DNA of 58,918 nt from Candidatus Nitrosopumilus sp. (GTDB lineage: Archaea > Thermoproteota > Nitrososphaeria > Nitrososphaerales > Nitrosopumilaceae): positions 1 through 58,918 of the forward strand of contig JAPFBP010000003.1 of the NCBI GenBank assembly GCA_029250275.1, written 5' to 3'. Shown in pieces: positions 1 to 6,947 of the stretch (its first letter is position 1; each line of letters starts with the position of its first letter). The notes beneath the pieces were generated by a model that was not told the origin of the DNA, searched no databases, and saw only the letters and a list, made by a program, of their open reading frames with translations. The translations under genes were made by a program, and so were the position numbers.

Positions 1-91
1 ACAGTCTATATCCTTTTCATTGTAAATCATTGATGTATAACATTAAAATTGATAAAAAAATAGACTAAATTATAATCTATTAAATTTAAAA

Positions 92-110
92 ATATGAAAT
101 ATTTTCATAT
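92..110. promoter_or_regulatory. Perfect inverted repeat upstream of amoC (candidate operator)
   Basis: Two 8-bp arms, ATATGAAA and TTTCATAT, are separated by 3 bases. The palindrome ends about 57 bp before the amoC TATA-like box. The spacing fits an upstream activator or repressor site. The surrounding DNA is very AT-rich, so chance is possible. No binding protein can be named. Confidence 0.3.
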
Positions 111-166
111 ATATCACAAATAATTATAATATATTGCAAAATATATGTTAGTTTTAAAACTCTTAC

Positions 167-174
167 TTTATATT
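167..174 (+). promoter_or_regulatory. TATA-like box of amoC
   Basis: TTTATATT lies 23-30 bp before the ATG at 197. In archaea the TATA box is centred about 26-27 bp before the transcription start. This would place the start at or very near codon 1 and give a leaderless or near-leaderless amoC mRNA. It is also the reason for preferring ATG 197 over ATG 188. Confidence 0.5.
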
Positions 175-196
175 TCGAATTAACATAATGTTATAC

Positions 197-760
197 ATGG
201 CACAAATGCCCGCATTAATCCCAAAAGAAGTTGAGATCCAGAGACTAAAGAAAGTCTGGCTCATCGTTATTGCTATGGGTTCTACTGCAGCATCAGTCGA
301 AGTCGATAACTTTGTTGATGGTTCTTTACATCAAACCTCTATCAGAGATAGTGCATTTACACCAGCACACTGGTGGCTATACTCCCACTTCATCACATTA
401 CCACTTGGATGGGGAGCAGCAGCAATCTATGATAGAAAAATTCCAGTTCTTAGAGGCCCAAATAATTCAATGAACACTGGATTGAAGATGACCATTCTTG
501 GTTACCTTGCAACCATGTTTACAATTGGTATCAATGAGATGTGGCATTTCTGGTTTGTAGAAGAAATATTTTCGGTTCCAAACCATTGGATGTTTAACAT
601 GGGAGTCGTAGTGGCTTTCATGGGTGCACTAGCATACGTAGTTAGAGTATATGCTCGACTCGTAGAATTAGGTGCAGAAACTCCTGGAGAGAACCCATAT
701 GTTGCAGAAATGTACAAGATGGCCTTAGAAGGCAAATTGTACAGCAGAGCTATTCCATAG
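197..760 (+). CDS. amoC: Ammonia monooxygenase subunit C
   Basis: AmoC is a membrane subunit of archaeal ammonia monooxygenase, which oxidises ammonia to hydroxylamine at the cell membrane. The product is about 187 aa, the usual length for archaeal AmoC, and starts MAQMPALIPKE. Several hydrophobic helices are visible (roughly residues 20-35, 60-80, 90-115 and 135-155). The motif NEMWHFWF followed by PNHW gives two His 13 residues apart, matching the spacing of the copper-site histidines in PmoC/AmoC. An in-frame ATG at 188 would add three residues; 197 is preferred from the TATA spacing. amoX and amoA follow on the same strand. amoB is not in the window and may lie upstream. Confidence 0.95.
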   Translation: MAQMPALIPKEVEIQRLKKVWLIVIAMGSTAASVEVDNFVDGSLHQTSIRDSAFTPAHWWLYSHFITLPLGWGAAAIYDRKIPVLRGPNNSMNTGLKMTILGYLATMFTIGINEMWHFWFVEEIFSVPNHWMFNMGVVVAFMGALAYVVRVYARLVELGAETPGENPYVAEMYKMALEGKLYSRAIP

Positions 761-842
761 AAAAAGTGCATTAGCACATTTTTTCTTTTTTATTATTTTT
801 GAAATGAAGTAGATCGTACAAGCTAATCCCCTTTAAGAAAGA

Positions 843-850
843 CTTAAAAG
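843..850 (+). promoter_or_regulatory. TATA-like box of amoX
   Basis: CTTAAAAG lies 25-32 bp before the ATG at 875, so amoX may have its own start site besides any read-through from amoC. Confidence 0.35.
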
Positions 851-874
851 AATCTGAATTGGAATAATTCTAGA

Positions 875-1237
875 ATGACTCTTCCTAAAGGATTCGGTTC
901 TGGCGGCGCTAGTGGATCATCAAGTGCTGATGTAGAACGAATGATTGGTAGACGCGTTGAAAATATGACTGGTATGATCACAATATCATTCTGGGCAGCA
1001 ATATTGGCAACTTTTGGTGGTACTGCAGCAGGATATTTCTATTATCCATGGGCATATCCAACAGCAAGTGGACACTTTGCATTCATCGTACTTACAATCA
1101 TTATCACAATAGGTTACATCTTCTGTGTTAAAGTCATGGAAGAAGGTTCCAACAAAAACAGTAATGGTATAGTTCTTGCTAGTGTTATAGGCGCAACTGT
1201 ATTTTGCTTGTATGTATCTCTATACGTTGGTTGGTAA
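875..1237 (+). CDS. amoX: AmoX, small membrane protein of the archaeal AMO cluster
   Basis: This 120-aa protein sits between amoC and amoA, the position of the conserved amoX gene in marine ammonia-oxidising archaea. AmoX is regarded as an archaea-specific component of the AMO complex. The N-terminus is Gly/Ser-rich and soluble (about 1-30). Three hydrophobic helices follow (roughly 33-55, 66-86 and 97-120), and the protein ends just after the last one. No catalytic motif is visible. The ATG at 875 follows an AT-rich leader with a TATA-like box at 843-850. The identification rests on synteny, length and sequence feel. Confidence 0.9.
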   Translation: MTLPKGFGSGGASGSSSADVERMIGRRVENMTGMITISFWAAILATFGGTAAGYFYYPWAYPTASGHFAFIVLTIIITIGYIFCVKVMEEGSNKNSNGIVLASVIGATVFCLYVSLYVGW

Positions 1238-1356
1238 TCTGAAGAAAACCCTTCAATACACTTCTTTTTCATTTTAATTTTTAAAAATTATATTCTAATG
1301 TATTTTATTATTATTTTAATCAAATCAAAAATAACGATCTTCATCACACCCTAAAA

Positions 1357-1366
1357 TTTTATATAG
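1357..1366 (+). promoter_or_regulatory. TATA-like box of amoA
   Basis: TTTTATATAG is centred about 27 bp before the amoA ATG at 1388, the distance expected for a leaderless transcript. It suggests that amoA is transcribed from its own promoter. Confidence 0.5.
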
Positions 1367-1387
1367 TGACCATTTCTTCACCTTCTT

Positions 1388-2038
1388 ATGGTCTGGTTAA
1401 GACGATGTACCCACTACTTATTCATAGTAGTAGTTGCAGTTAACTCAACATTGTTAACAATTAATGCAGGAGACTATATCTTCTACACTGACTGGGCTTG
1501 GACTTCGTTCACGGTATTTTCAATATCGCAAACGTTGATGCTAATTGTAGGTGCTACATACTATCTTACATTTACAGGCGTTCCAGGCACAGCGACGTAC
1601 TACGCTCTAATTATGACAGTATACACATGGATAGCAAAAGGCGCATGGTTTGCACTTGGTTATCCGTATGACTTCATTGTAACTCCAGTTTGGCTTCCAT
1701 CAGCAATGCTGTTGGACTTGGTCTACTGGGCAACAAAGAAGAACAAGCATTCCTTGATACTGTTTGGCGGCGTACTGGTAGGAATGTCAATACCATTATT
1801 CAACATGGTAAACCTGATAACGGTAGCAGACCCACTAGAAACGGCATTCAAATATCCAAGACCAACATTGCCACCATACATGACACCGATAGAACCGCAA
1901 GTAGGCAAATTCTATAACAGCCCAGTTGCGCTAGGTGCAGGTGCAGGTGCAGTATTGGCATGTACATTTGCAGCTTTAGGTTGTAAATTGAACACTTGGA
2001 CATACAGATGGATGGCCGCTTGGTCAAAGTGGGACTAA
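1388..2038 (+). CDS. amoA: Ammonia monooxygenase subunit A
   Basis: AmoA is a membrane subunit of ammonia monooxygenase and the standard marker gene for ammonia-oxidising archaea. The product is 216 aa, the typical archaeal AmoA length, and begins MVWLRRCTHYLF. It is rich in hydrophobic helices, with the family-typical segments NAGDYIFYTDWAWTSF, YPYDFIVTPVWLP and a C-terminus ending MAAWSKWD. The ATG sits about 27 bp after a TATA-like box, so the mRNA is probably leaderless. It follows amoX by 150 bp on the same strand. The sequence is marine or sediment Nitrosopumilus-like. Confidence 0.97.
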   Translation: MVWLRRCTHYLFIVVVAVNSTLLTINAGDYIFYTDWAWTSFTVFSISQTLMLIVGATYYLTFTGVPGTATYYALIMTVYTWIAKGAWFALGYPYDFIVTPVWLPSAMLLDLVYWATKKNKHSLILFGGVLVGMSIPLFNMVNLITVADPLETAFKYPRPTLPPYMTPIEPQVGKFYNSPVALGAGAGAVLACTFAALGCKLNTWTYRWMAAWSKWD

Positions 2039-2153
2039 ATACTCCAACCTTTTCCTTTTCATTTTATTATCTATCTTTTAGAGTACTCTCTACACTTCAA
2101 AAAATTTGATTAAAAAATACCACACAGCTTGTGATCTTTTATTGTCTATTTTG

Positions 2154-2170
2154 ACAATATGTAATATTGT
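2154..2170. promoter_or_regulatory. Perfect inverted repeat before the adenine methylase gene
   Basis: ACAATAT and ATATTGT flank GTA, ending 11 bp before the GTG start at 2182. The palindrome overlaps the place where the TATA box or transcription start should be, so a protein bound here would block transcription. Candidate operator only; the binder is unknown. Confidence 0.35.
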
Positions 2171-2181
2171 GATTATGATAT

Positions 2182-3042
2182 GTGAAACAACAATACAGTC
2201 AGATTCTAACTATTCCAAAACCATTTGTAAAATGGGCTGGTGGAAAACGACAACTAATTCCTATTCTAAATGAAAATTTGCCTAAATCTTTTGGCACTTA
2301 TTTTGAACCATTCTTGGGAGGCGGTGCATTATTTTTCCATATGTTAACTGAACGTAATTGTCAGAAATGTAGTATCTCTGATCTTAACTCTGATCTTGTT
2401 TTATCATATACTACTATTCGAGATAGAGTAGACAGCCTTATCACATCACTAAAAAATCATGAAAAAAATTATCAAAAAGATTTCAAATCATACTATTACT
2501 CAATAAGAGCAAGTACTCCTAGAAGCCAAATTGAGAAAACTTCTCGATTAATCTTTTTGAATAGAACATGTTTCAATGGATTATACCGAGTCAATAGCAA
2601 AGGAAAATTCAATGTTCCATTGGGTAAATACACAAATCCAAATATTGTAAATGAGGACAACCTTCATTCAGTAAGTCATATCCTACAATCAAGTAAAGTC
2701 AATATCCAATGCAGGGATTTTGAGGCAGTACTCAGAGATGCCAAAAAAGGTGATCTAGTATACTTTGATCCTCCGTATCAACCAGTTAGTGATACTGCTA
2801 ATTTTACCAGTTACACAAACAAGGCTTTTACTTTTGATGATCTCAGTAGATTGGTAGAACTTTGTATGGATTTAGATTCAAAGGGATGCAATGTACTTTT
2901 GTCAAATTCTAATTCCAAAGAAGTCGCAGATATGTTCTCAATAAAACCTTGGAAAATAACTAAAATTCAGGCAAACCGTTCAATTAATTCCAACTCTAAA
3001 AAGAGAACTGGTCACTTTGAATTATTGATTAAAAATTATTAG
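2182..3042 (+). CDS. dam: DNA adenine N6-methyltransferase, Dam/M.DpnII type
   Basis: This 286-aa enzyme uses S-adenosylmethionine to methylate adenine N6, probably in GATC. Motif I with the class D12 signature is near the N-terminus (KPFVKWAGGKRQL, then YFEPFLGGGALFFHM). NGLYRVNSKGKFNVPLGKY lies mid-protein, and the catalytic motif DPPYQP is at about residues 196-201. These match the DpnII/Dam alpha group closely by eye, which is the ground for proposing GATC. No restriction endonuclease gene is nearby, so it looks like an orphan methylase. The start is GTG. It lies between amoA and a tRNA-Thr gene on the opposite strand, a position compatible with acquisition by transfer. Confidence 0.9.
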   Translation: MKQQYSQILTIPKPFVKWAGGKRQLIPILNENLPKSFGTYFEPFLGGGALFFHMLTERNCQKCSISDLNSDLVLSYTTIRDRVDSLITSLKNHEKNYQKDFKSYYYSIRASTPRSQIEKTSRLIFLNRTCFNGLYRVNSKGKFNVPLGKYTNPNIVNEDNLHSVSHILQSSKVNIQCRDFEAVLRDAKKGDLVYFDPPYQPVSDTANFTSYTNKAFTFDDLSRLVELCMDLDSKGCNVLLSNSNSKEVADMFSIKPWKITKIQANRSINSNSKKRTGHFELLIKNY

Positions 3043-3043
3043 G

Positions 3044-3117
3044 AGCTTCGAACGGGATCTGAACCCGTGACCTTTACATTACCAATGTAACGCTCTACCA
3101 GACTGAGCTACCGAAGC
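3044..3117 (-). tRNA. tRNA-Thr (anticodon GGT)
   Basis: The minus strand folds as a 74-nt cloverleaf. The acceptor GCTTCGG pairs with TCGAAGC (one G-U), the D arm contains AGCTCAG...GGTAGAGC, the anticodon arm is TTACA/TGTAA around loop TTGGTAA, and the T arm is ACGGG/CCCGT. No intron and no encoded CCA. Its 5' end points away from the methylase gene. Confidence 0.95.
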
Positions 3118-3208
3118 ACAAATTCACCCTGTAGAAAATCCTTATAATTCTTGATTCTGGGCAAATTCACTCTAAACTGTTAAATTTCGCTCAGATTTTT
3201 ATCCTTTT

Positions 3209-3293
3209 GGAGGAGTAATCAAGCCTGGCCAACGATGTAGGACTTAAGATCCTATCTTTCAGGAGTTCGTGGGTTCGAATCCCACCTCCTCCA
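3209..3293 (+). tRNA. tRNA-Leu (anticodon TAA)
   Basis: An 85-nt type II tRNA with a long variable arm. The acceptor GGAGGAG pairs with CTCCTCC, the anticodon stem TAGGA/TCCTA holds loop CTTAAGA, and the T arm is GTGGG/CCCAC. No intron. Its 3' end is 1 bp from the stop codon of the convergent gene at 3295. Confidence 0.95.
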
Positions 3294-3294
3294 C

Positions 3295-3681
3295 TTATCT
3301 TGGATTTTTGATTCCTTTAGAGTTTAGAACTTCATAAACATCTGGTAATGAGAATACAAATCCAACATGGACACAATCTTTCTCATCACAGAGTTGACAA
3401 AATAATTCACCTTTTTGAATTGCAACTTCTGCAATTCTATTTTTGATATTATCTTTAAGAATAACACGGTCATCATCAACTGAAATTTTTTCTATCTTTG
3501 GAGCATATCTTGCAAAGGTCTTGTCCTTTTGCATCGTCTCCTCTAACATGTAAGTTACATAACCGGCAAAACTGTTGACTCCTTTCATTGTTAGGTCGTC
3601 TTTACTCTTTTGATAAACGTCATGGAATTTATCATAAACAGTTTCTGAAACAGTGATTGATTTGAATCCGGCTTTTGGCAA
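3295..3681 (-). CDS. Conserved archaeal protein with cysteine cluster, function unknown
   Basis: The product is 128 aa. The N-terminal part (FKSITVSETVYDKFHDVYQ) resembles the short beta strand plus helix of ribbon-helix-helix proteins, but no family can be assigned firmly. The C-terminal part holds CQLCDEKDCVHVGF, three Cys and a His that could bind a metal. The start is TTG at 3681, supported by an AT-rich TATA-like stretch about 25 bp upstream. It is convergent with tRNA-Leu with almost no gap. A DNA-binding role is a guess from the N-terminus. Confidence 0.7.
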   Translation of the reverse strand: MPKAGFKSITVSETVYDKFHDVYQKSKDDLTMKGVNSFAGYVTYMLEETMQKDKTFARYAPKIEKISVDDDRVILKDNIKNRIAEVAIQKGELFCQLCDEKDCVHVGFVFSLPDVYEVLNSKGIKNPR

Positions 3682-3798
3682 TTTACTTTTCCTTACCGTA
3701 TAATAAAGTACTCAAGTATATAATGTTTTATTATAAATTTCACCTCGATTTTCTAGATGAAAATTAGTCTTTATAGAATACTGTGACCCAAGAGCATT

Positions 3799-4692
3799 AT
3801 GGGAAAAGGCTATTCTGTTGAGGAGATAAGAGAAAAATTAATTTTAATTTTAGATGACTATGTTTCTGGAATGTCAGGTGTTGAGATTTCTAAAAAAATT
3901 GACATCAATAGAATAACAATGTCAAAGTATCTCAAAGTTTTTGCAGCAGAAGGATTACTCCGACAAAAAAATATTGGAAATGTTACTTTATGGTTTTTAG
4001 AACCTGGACAAGAATCATTCCACTTCCCTGATGATTATTTCAAAATATTTCCTCGATATCTTGAATATTTAGTCAAAGGTACTGAAGATCAAATTTACTC
4101 TCTAATTCGTAATTGTTTACATTCTGGAGGTACAGTGAATCGATTGGTTCTGGAAGTAATTTTCCCCTCTATTGATCATGTACAAAATCTGTATGATGAT
4201 GGAAAAATTGGAGCATCCGAACAAAATCTTCTAATGACTACTATTTCAAAATCTCTTCAAATCTTTAATCAACTTCAAGTTGTATCTGATCCAAAAAAGA
4301 ATATAATTGTCATGGCATCTGATGCACAAAGCCGATTATATTCAGAAGCAGCTTCAGCAGTTTACCATTCTGGTGGATGGAAGGTTTCTCATTTGGGGGA
4401 TATGTCATCGGCAATCAATGTATTGTTTGATCTTGATTTTCAAAAATTAATAGGAAAAATATGGAAACAAAAACCTGGAATTTTAGTAATTGTAATATTT
4501 TCCAAAACTGATGAAGGTCTAAACTTTTTTGCAGATTCTATTAATCCTATAAAAGAAAAATTTGGAAAACATATGAAATTGATACTTTGTGGAAAAGTAT
4601 CTAAAAAAACTAAAATGAATTCTGATTTGACATCTGAAAAAATTGGAGATATTTTACAATGGTCTCAAACTATCTCTCAAAATTTAAAATAA
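3799..4692 (+). CDS. Winged-helix regulator with degenerate B12-binding-like module
   Basis: The product is 297 aa in three parts. Residues about 1-65 look like a helix-turn-helix domain (GVEISKKIDINRITMSKYLK). Residues about 85-150 resemble the helical cap domain of cobalamin-binding regulators (LVLEVIFPSIDHVQNLYDDG followed by IGASEQNLL). Residues about 165-290 resemble the Rossmann-like B12-binding domain (IIVMASDAQSRLYSEA, then GGWKVSHLGDM). The canonical ExHxxG histidine that binds cobalt from below is absent: the matching place reads DAQSRLYS. It may therefore bind another tetrapyrrole, bind B12 base-on, or bind none. Domain calls are by eye. It stands alone before tRNA-Ile. Confidence 0.7.
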   Translation: MGKGYSVEEIREKLILILDDYVSGMSGVEISKKIDINRITMSKYLKVFAAEGLLRQKNIGNVTLWFLEPGQESFHFPDDYFKIFPRYLEYLVKGTEDQIYSLIRNCLHSGGTVNRLVLEVIFPSIDHVQNLYDDGKIGASEQNLLMTTISKSLQIFNQLQVVSDPKKNIIVMASDAQSRLYSEAASAVYHSGGWKVSHLGDMSSAINVLFDLDFQKLIGKIWKQKPGILVIVIFSKTDEGLNFFADSINPIKEKFGKHMKLILCGKVSKKTKMNSDLTSEKIGDILQWSQTISQNLK

Positions 4693-4699
4693 TAAAAAA

Positions 4700-4774
4700 T
4701 GGGCCCGATGTGATTCGAACACATGACCTTTCGATTATCAGTCGAACGCTCCAGCCAAGCTGAGCTACGAGCCC
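4700..4774 (-). tRNA. tRNA-Ile (anticodon GAT)
   Basis: A 75-nt cloverleaf on the minus strand. The acceptor GGGCTCG pairs with CGGGCCC, the anticodon arm TTCGA/TCGAA holds loop CTGATAA, and the T arm is ATGTG/CACAT with loop TTCGAAT. The discriminator base is A. No intron, no CCA encoded. Confidence 0.95.
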
Positions 4775-4807
4775 ACGAACAAATCTCTAGGCTAGACTCA
4801 TTTAAGT

Positions 4808-5362
4808 TTAATTTTCCTTCCACTTGATTGAGCAGCCAATTGAAGGGTCAAAGTCTTTTTCAATTTTCTCTCCAGCTAACAATTTCTCCATATTGACAAT
4901 CATTGTTTTTTCAGTTACTTTATCATCTGGTTTCATGGCATTGTCTATTTTTCCATGAAAAACTAACTGTTTTTGTGCATTAAATAAGAAAGGATCTGGA
5001 GTACACATTGCACCATATTTCTTAGCAATCTCTTGTGTTTCATCTACTAGATAATCAAATTCAAATCCTTTCTCTTTGGCAGTCTGTTTCATAGCATCAA
5101 AACTGTCTTCTGGATAATCCGTAGAATCATTGCTGTTAATCCCAATAATTGCTATGTCCATTCCACATTTTTCATATAGTTCATTGAGAGCATCTACTTT
5201 TGCTTTAACATATGGACAATGATTACACATGAAAATTACTAAAATTCCTTTGTAACTGGAATAATCATTTATTGAATGTATTTTATCATCAATTCCCATT
5301 AATTCAAAATCCGGTGCGATATCTCCTGTTTTTAGTTTAATTTGTGATTCTAAAAGTACCAT
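4808..5362 (-). CDS. Thioredoxin-fold peroxiredoxin-like protein (AhpC/TSA-related)
   Basis: This 184-aa cytoplasmic protein has the thioredoxin fold. GDIAPDFELMGIDD is the AhpC/TSA-type start, and MCNHCPYVKA carries the CxxC redox pair at about residues 46-49. A cis-proline region appears near MCTPDPFLF. The layout matches the PRX-like group with a CNHCPYV motif, which is annotated as thiol peroxidase or thioredoxin family and has no precise known substrate. It probably reduces peroxides or protein disulfides. It has a clear ATG and lies convergent to the tRNA-Ala region. Confidence 0.85.
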   Translation of the reverse strand: MVLLESQIKLKTGDIAPDFELMGIDDKIHSINDYSSYKGILVIFMCNHCPYVKAKVDALNELYEKCGMDIAIIGINSNDSTDYPEDSFDAMKQTAKEKGFEFDYLVDETQEIAKKYGAMCTPDPFLFNAQKQLVFHGKIDNAMKPDDKVTEKTMIVNMEKLLAGEKIEKDFDPSIGCSIKWKEN

Positions 5363-5442
5363 ATTGGAATTATTGTGATTTTAAATAAAATTCTTACCGA
5401 GAAGACAACAATTAAAATCCACACTTTATTCATTCTTCTTGT

Positions 5443-5516
5443 GGGCCGGTAGTATAGCCTGGTAGTATACCCGCCTTGCACGCGGGGGGTCACGGATTCG
5501 AATTCCGTCCGGTCCA
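5443..5516 (+). tRNA. tRNA-Ala (anticodon TGC)
   Basis: A 74-nt cloverleaf. The acceptor GGGCCGG pairs with CCGGTCC and includes the G3-U70 pair that marks alanine tRNAs. The anticodon arm CCCGC/GCGGG holds loop CTTGCAC. The T arm is ACGGA/TCCGT. The discriminator base is A. Confidence 0.97.
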
Positions 5517-5563
5517 CTTTCTAACCTCTACGATCTATACTGAAATTCAAACTTCAAGATGGA

Positions 5564-5571
5564 TTTAAATA
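5564..5571 (+). promoter_or_regulatory. TATA box of the small membrane protein gene
   Basis: TTTAAATA lies 23-30 bp before the ATG at 5594. The position predicts a leaderless transcript for the 33-aa protein and supports it as a real gene. Confidence 0.5.
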
Positions 5572-5593
5572 GGATTAGTTTCCGTTTTTTAAT

Positions 5594-5695
5594 ATGGCAA
5601 GTACAGCAGACGCATGGCCGGTATTCATACCACTTATTGTTGGTTTACTTCCAGGTTTAATTTACTGGATAGCAATTACCGCAAAGAAAAAATAA
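5594..5695 (+). CDS. Small single-pass membrane protein (33 aa)
   Basis: The frame starts MASTADAWPVFIPLIVGLLP and ends in a lysine-rich tail (ITAKKK). One hydrophobic helix spans about residues 9-29, and the basic end probably stays in the cytoplasm. A good TATA box (5564-5571) lies at leaderless distance, and codon use looks like that of genuine neighbours. Such proteins are often small subunits of respiratory or other membrane complexes, but nothing here identifies a partner. Confidence 0.65.
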   Translation: MASTADAWPVFIPLIVGLLPGLIYWIAITAKKK

Positions 5696-5818
5696 GTTTT
5701 ATATAATTTTAATTTCTTTTTATTAATTCAACAGTGTAAACTGGGTTTAACGTTGTTACCTTTCTTGTTCACTATTTGATATGTTACACGAAATTAATCT
5801 CTTTGAATAAGAAAAATT

Positions 5819-6889
5819 ATGATAAAAGTAGTTCTATGTACATTTTTGATATTATTACTCATTCCATTTAGTCAAGGCTTTTCTCAAGTAACTGACAATC
5901 CCTCTACACTTAGTGTATCTTTAAAAAATAAATCTCCTTTTGTTTATCAAGATTCAGAAGGTTACACGGTTGTAGTAGGGATAGTTGAAAATAACAATTC
6001 TCTAACTCCTGTATCTAATATCAAAATTCAAGTATATTTCTTTGATGATCTAACTCCTAATCCTTTGGAAGTTGTACAAGGAACTACCATACTTGAAGTA
6101 ATTGCACCCAATGGAAAATCTCCATATTCCATTCGCTCTCAAACTCCAAATCTAGACATTACTCAGGCCTCTGTATTATTATTGGGATTTGATTCTTCCG
6201 TAGAAAAACAAAAAGGACTTGTCGTATATTCGACTGATGTTTTTTTGGATACTTCTTTTAGATTTTTAGGAGTTTTACAAAATGGAGGAGCTCCGAGTTC
6301 TAATACTAACGTCTATCTTGCATTTTATGATGGCTTTGAACCTCCTCGAATTCTTAGTGTATCCACAATAGAACTGGGTAATGTAGATCTAAACACTAAT
6401 GTCTCCTTTGAGTTAGATGAAGTAATTAATTCTAAAGCAGTAGGATTTTTCTTATTTGCAGAATCCAGTGTTTTCATTTCTAATTTTGTTGATATACAAA
6501 TTCCAGCATCTCAAATTCCTGAGAAACTCATAACTATTTCAAATGTATCTGTAGAAGATTCTGATGGAAATAAATTATCTGAACTAAGTGTTGGTTCTCC
6601 AGTTTATATAAAGAGTAAAACATGGATTCAATTTGCAGCAGATCAAGAATCAGATGAAATTGCATATTCTTACTATGTTCAGGTAAAGAAGATGAAAGAT
6701 AATGAATTACCTTATGTTGAATATATTGGAAAATATGATGGACGGTTTATTGGAACAGGACAAGAAACTCAAACTATAGATTGGATTCCAGAAAAAACTG
6801 GATTATATTTTATTGAGACTTTTGTTTGGGATAGAAATAATATTCCAATTGCTGAGCAAGGTCCATTTGTTCTAGTAATTGTAAACTAA
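5819..6889 (+). CDS. Secreted surface protein, function unknown
   Basis: The product is 356 aa with an N-terminal signal peptide (hydrophobic residues about 4-20, VVLCTFLILLLIPFSQG). The mature part is rich in beta-strand-like stretches and Ser/Asn/Val, typical of extracellular Ig-like or cell-envelope proteins in this group. The C-terminal third has an aromatic-rich segment (YSYYVQVKKMKD) and ends VLVIVN without a membrane anchor. No enzyme motif is visible. The next gene also encodes a secreted protein on the same strand, so both may serve the cell surface. Confidence 0.7.
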   Translation: MIKVVLCTFLILLLIPFSQGFSQVTDNPSTLSVSLKNKSPFVYQDSEGYTVVVGIVENNNSLTPVSNIKIQVYFFDDLTPNPLEVVQGTTILEVIAPNGKSPYSIRSQTPNLDITQASVLLLGFDSSVEKQKGLVVYSTDVFLDTSFRFLGVLQNGGAPSSNTNVYLAFYDGFEPPRILSVSTIELGNVDLNTNVSFELDEVINSKAVGFFLFAESSVFISNFVDIQIPASQIPEKLITISNVSVEDSDGNKLSELSVGSPVYIKSKTWIQFAADQESDEIAYSYYVQVKKMKDNELPYVEYIGKYDGRFIGTGQETQTIDWIPEKTGLYFIETFVWDRNNIPIAEQGPFVLVIVN

Positions 6890-6947
6890 TATTTCAATCA
6901 TTAATTCTATTTTCTACTCACCGTTTAAATGCAGAAAGGAATGTACC

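Noticed and set aside
61-79. Second palindrome (TAGA...TCTA) upstream of amoC
   Set aside because: Only 4-5 bp arms with poor inner pairing in very AT-rich DNA; likely chance.
3044-5516. Integrated element or attachment sites among the tRNA genes
   Set aside because: No integrase gene and no repeated tRNA 3' ends were found; the methylase alone does not show an element.
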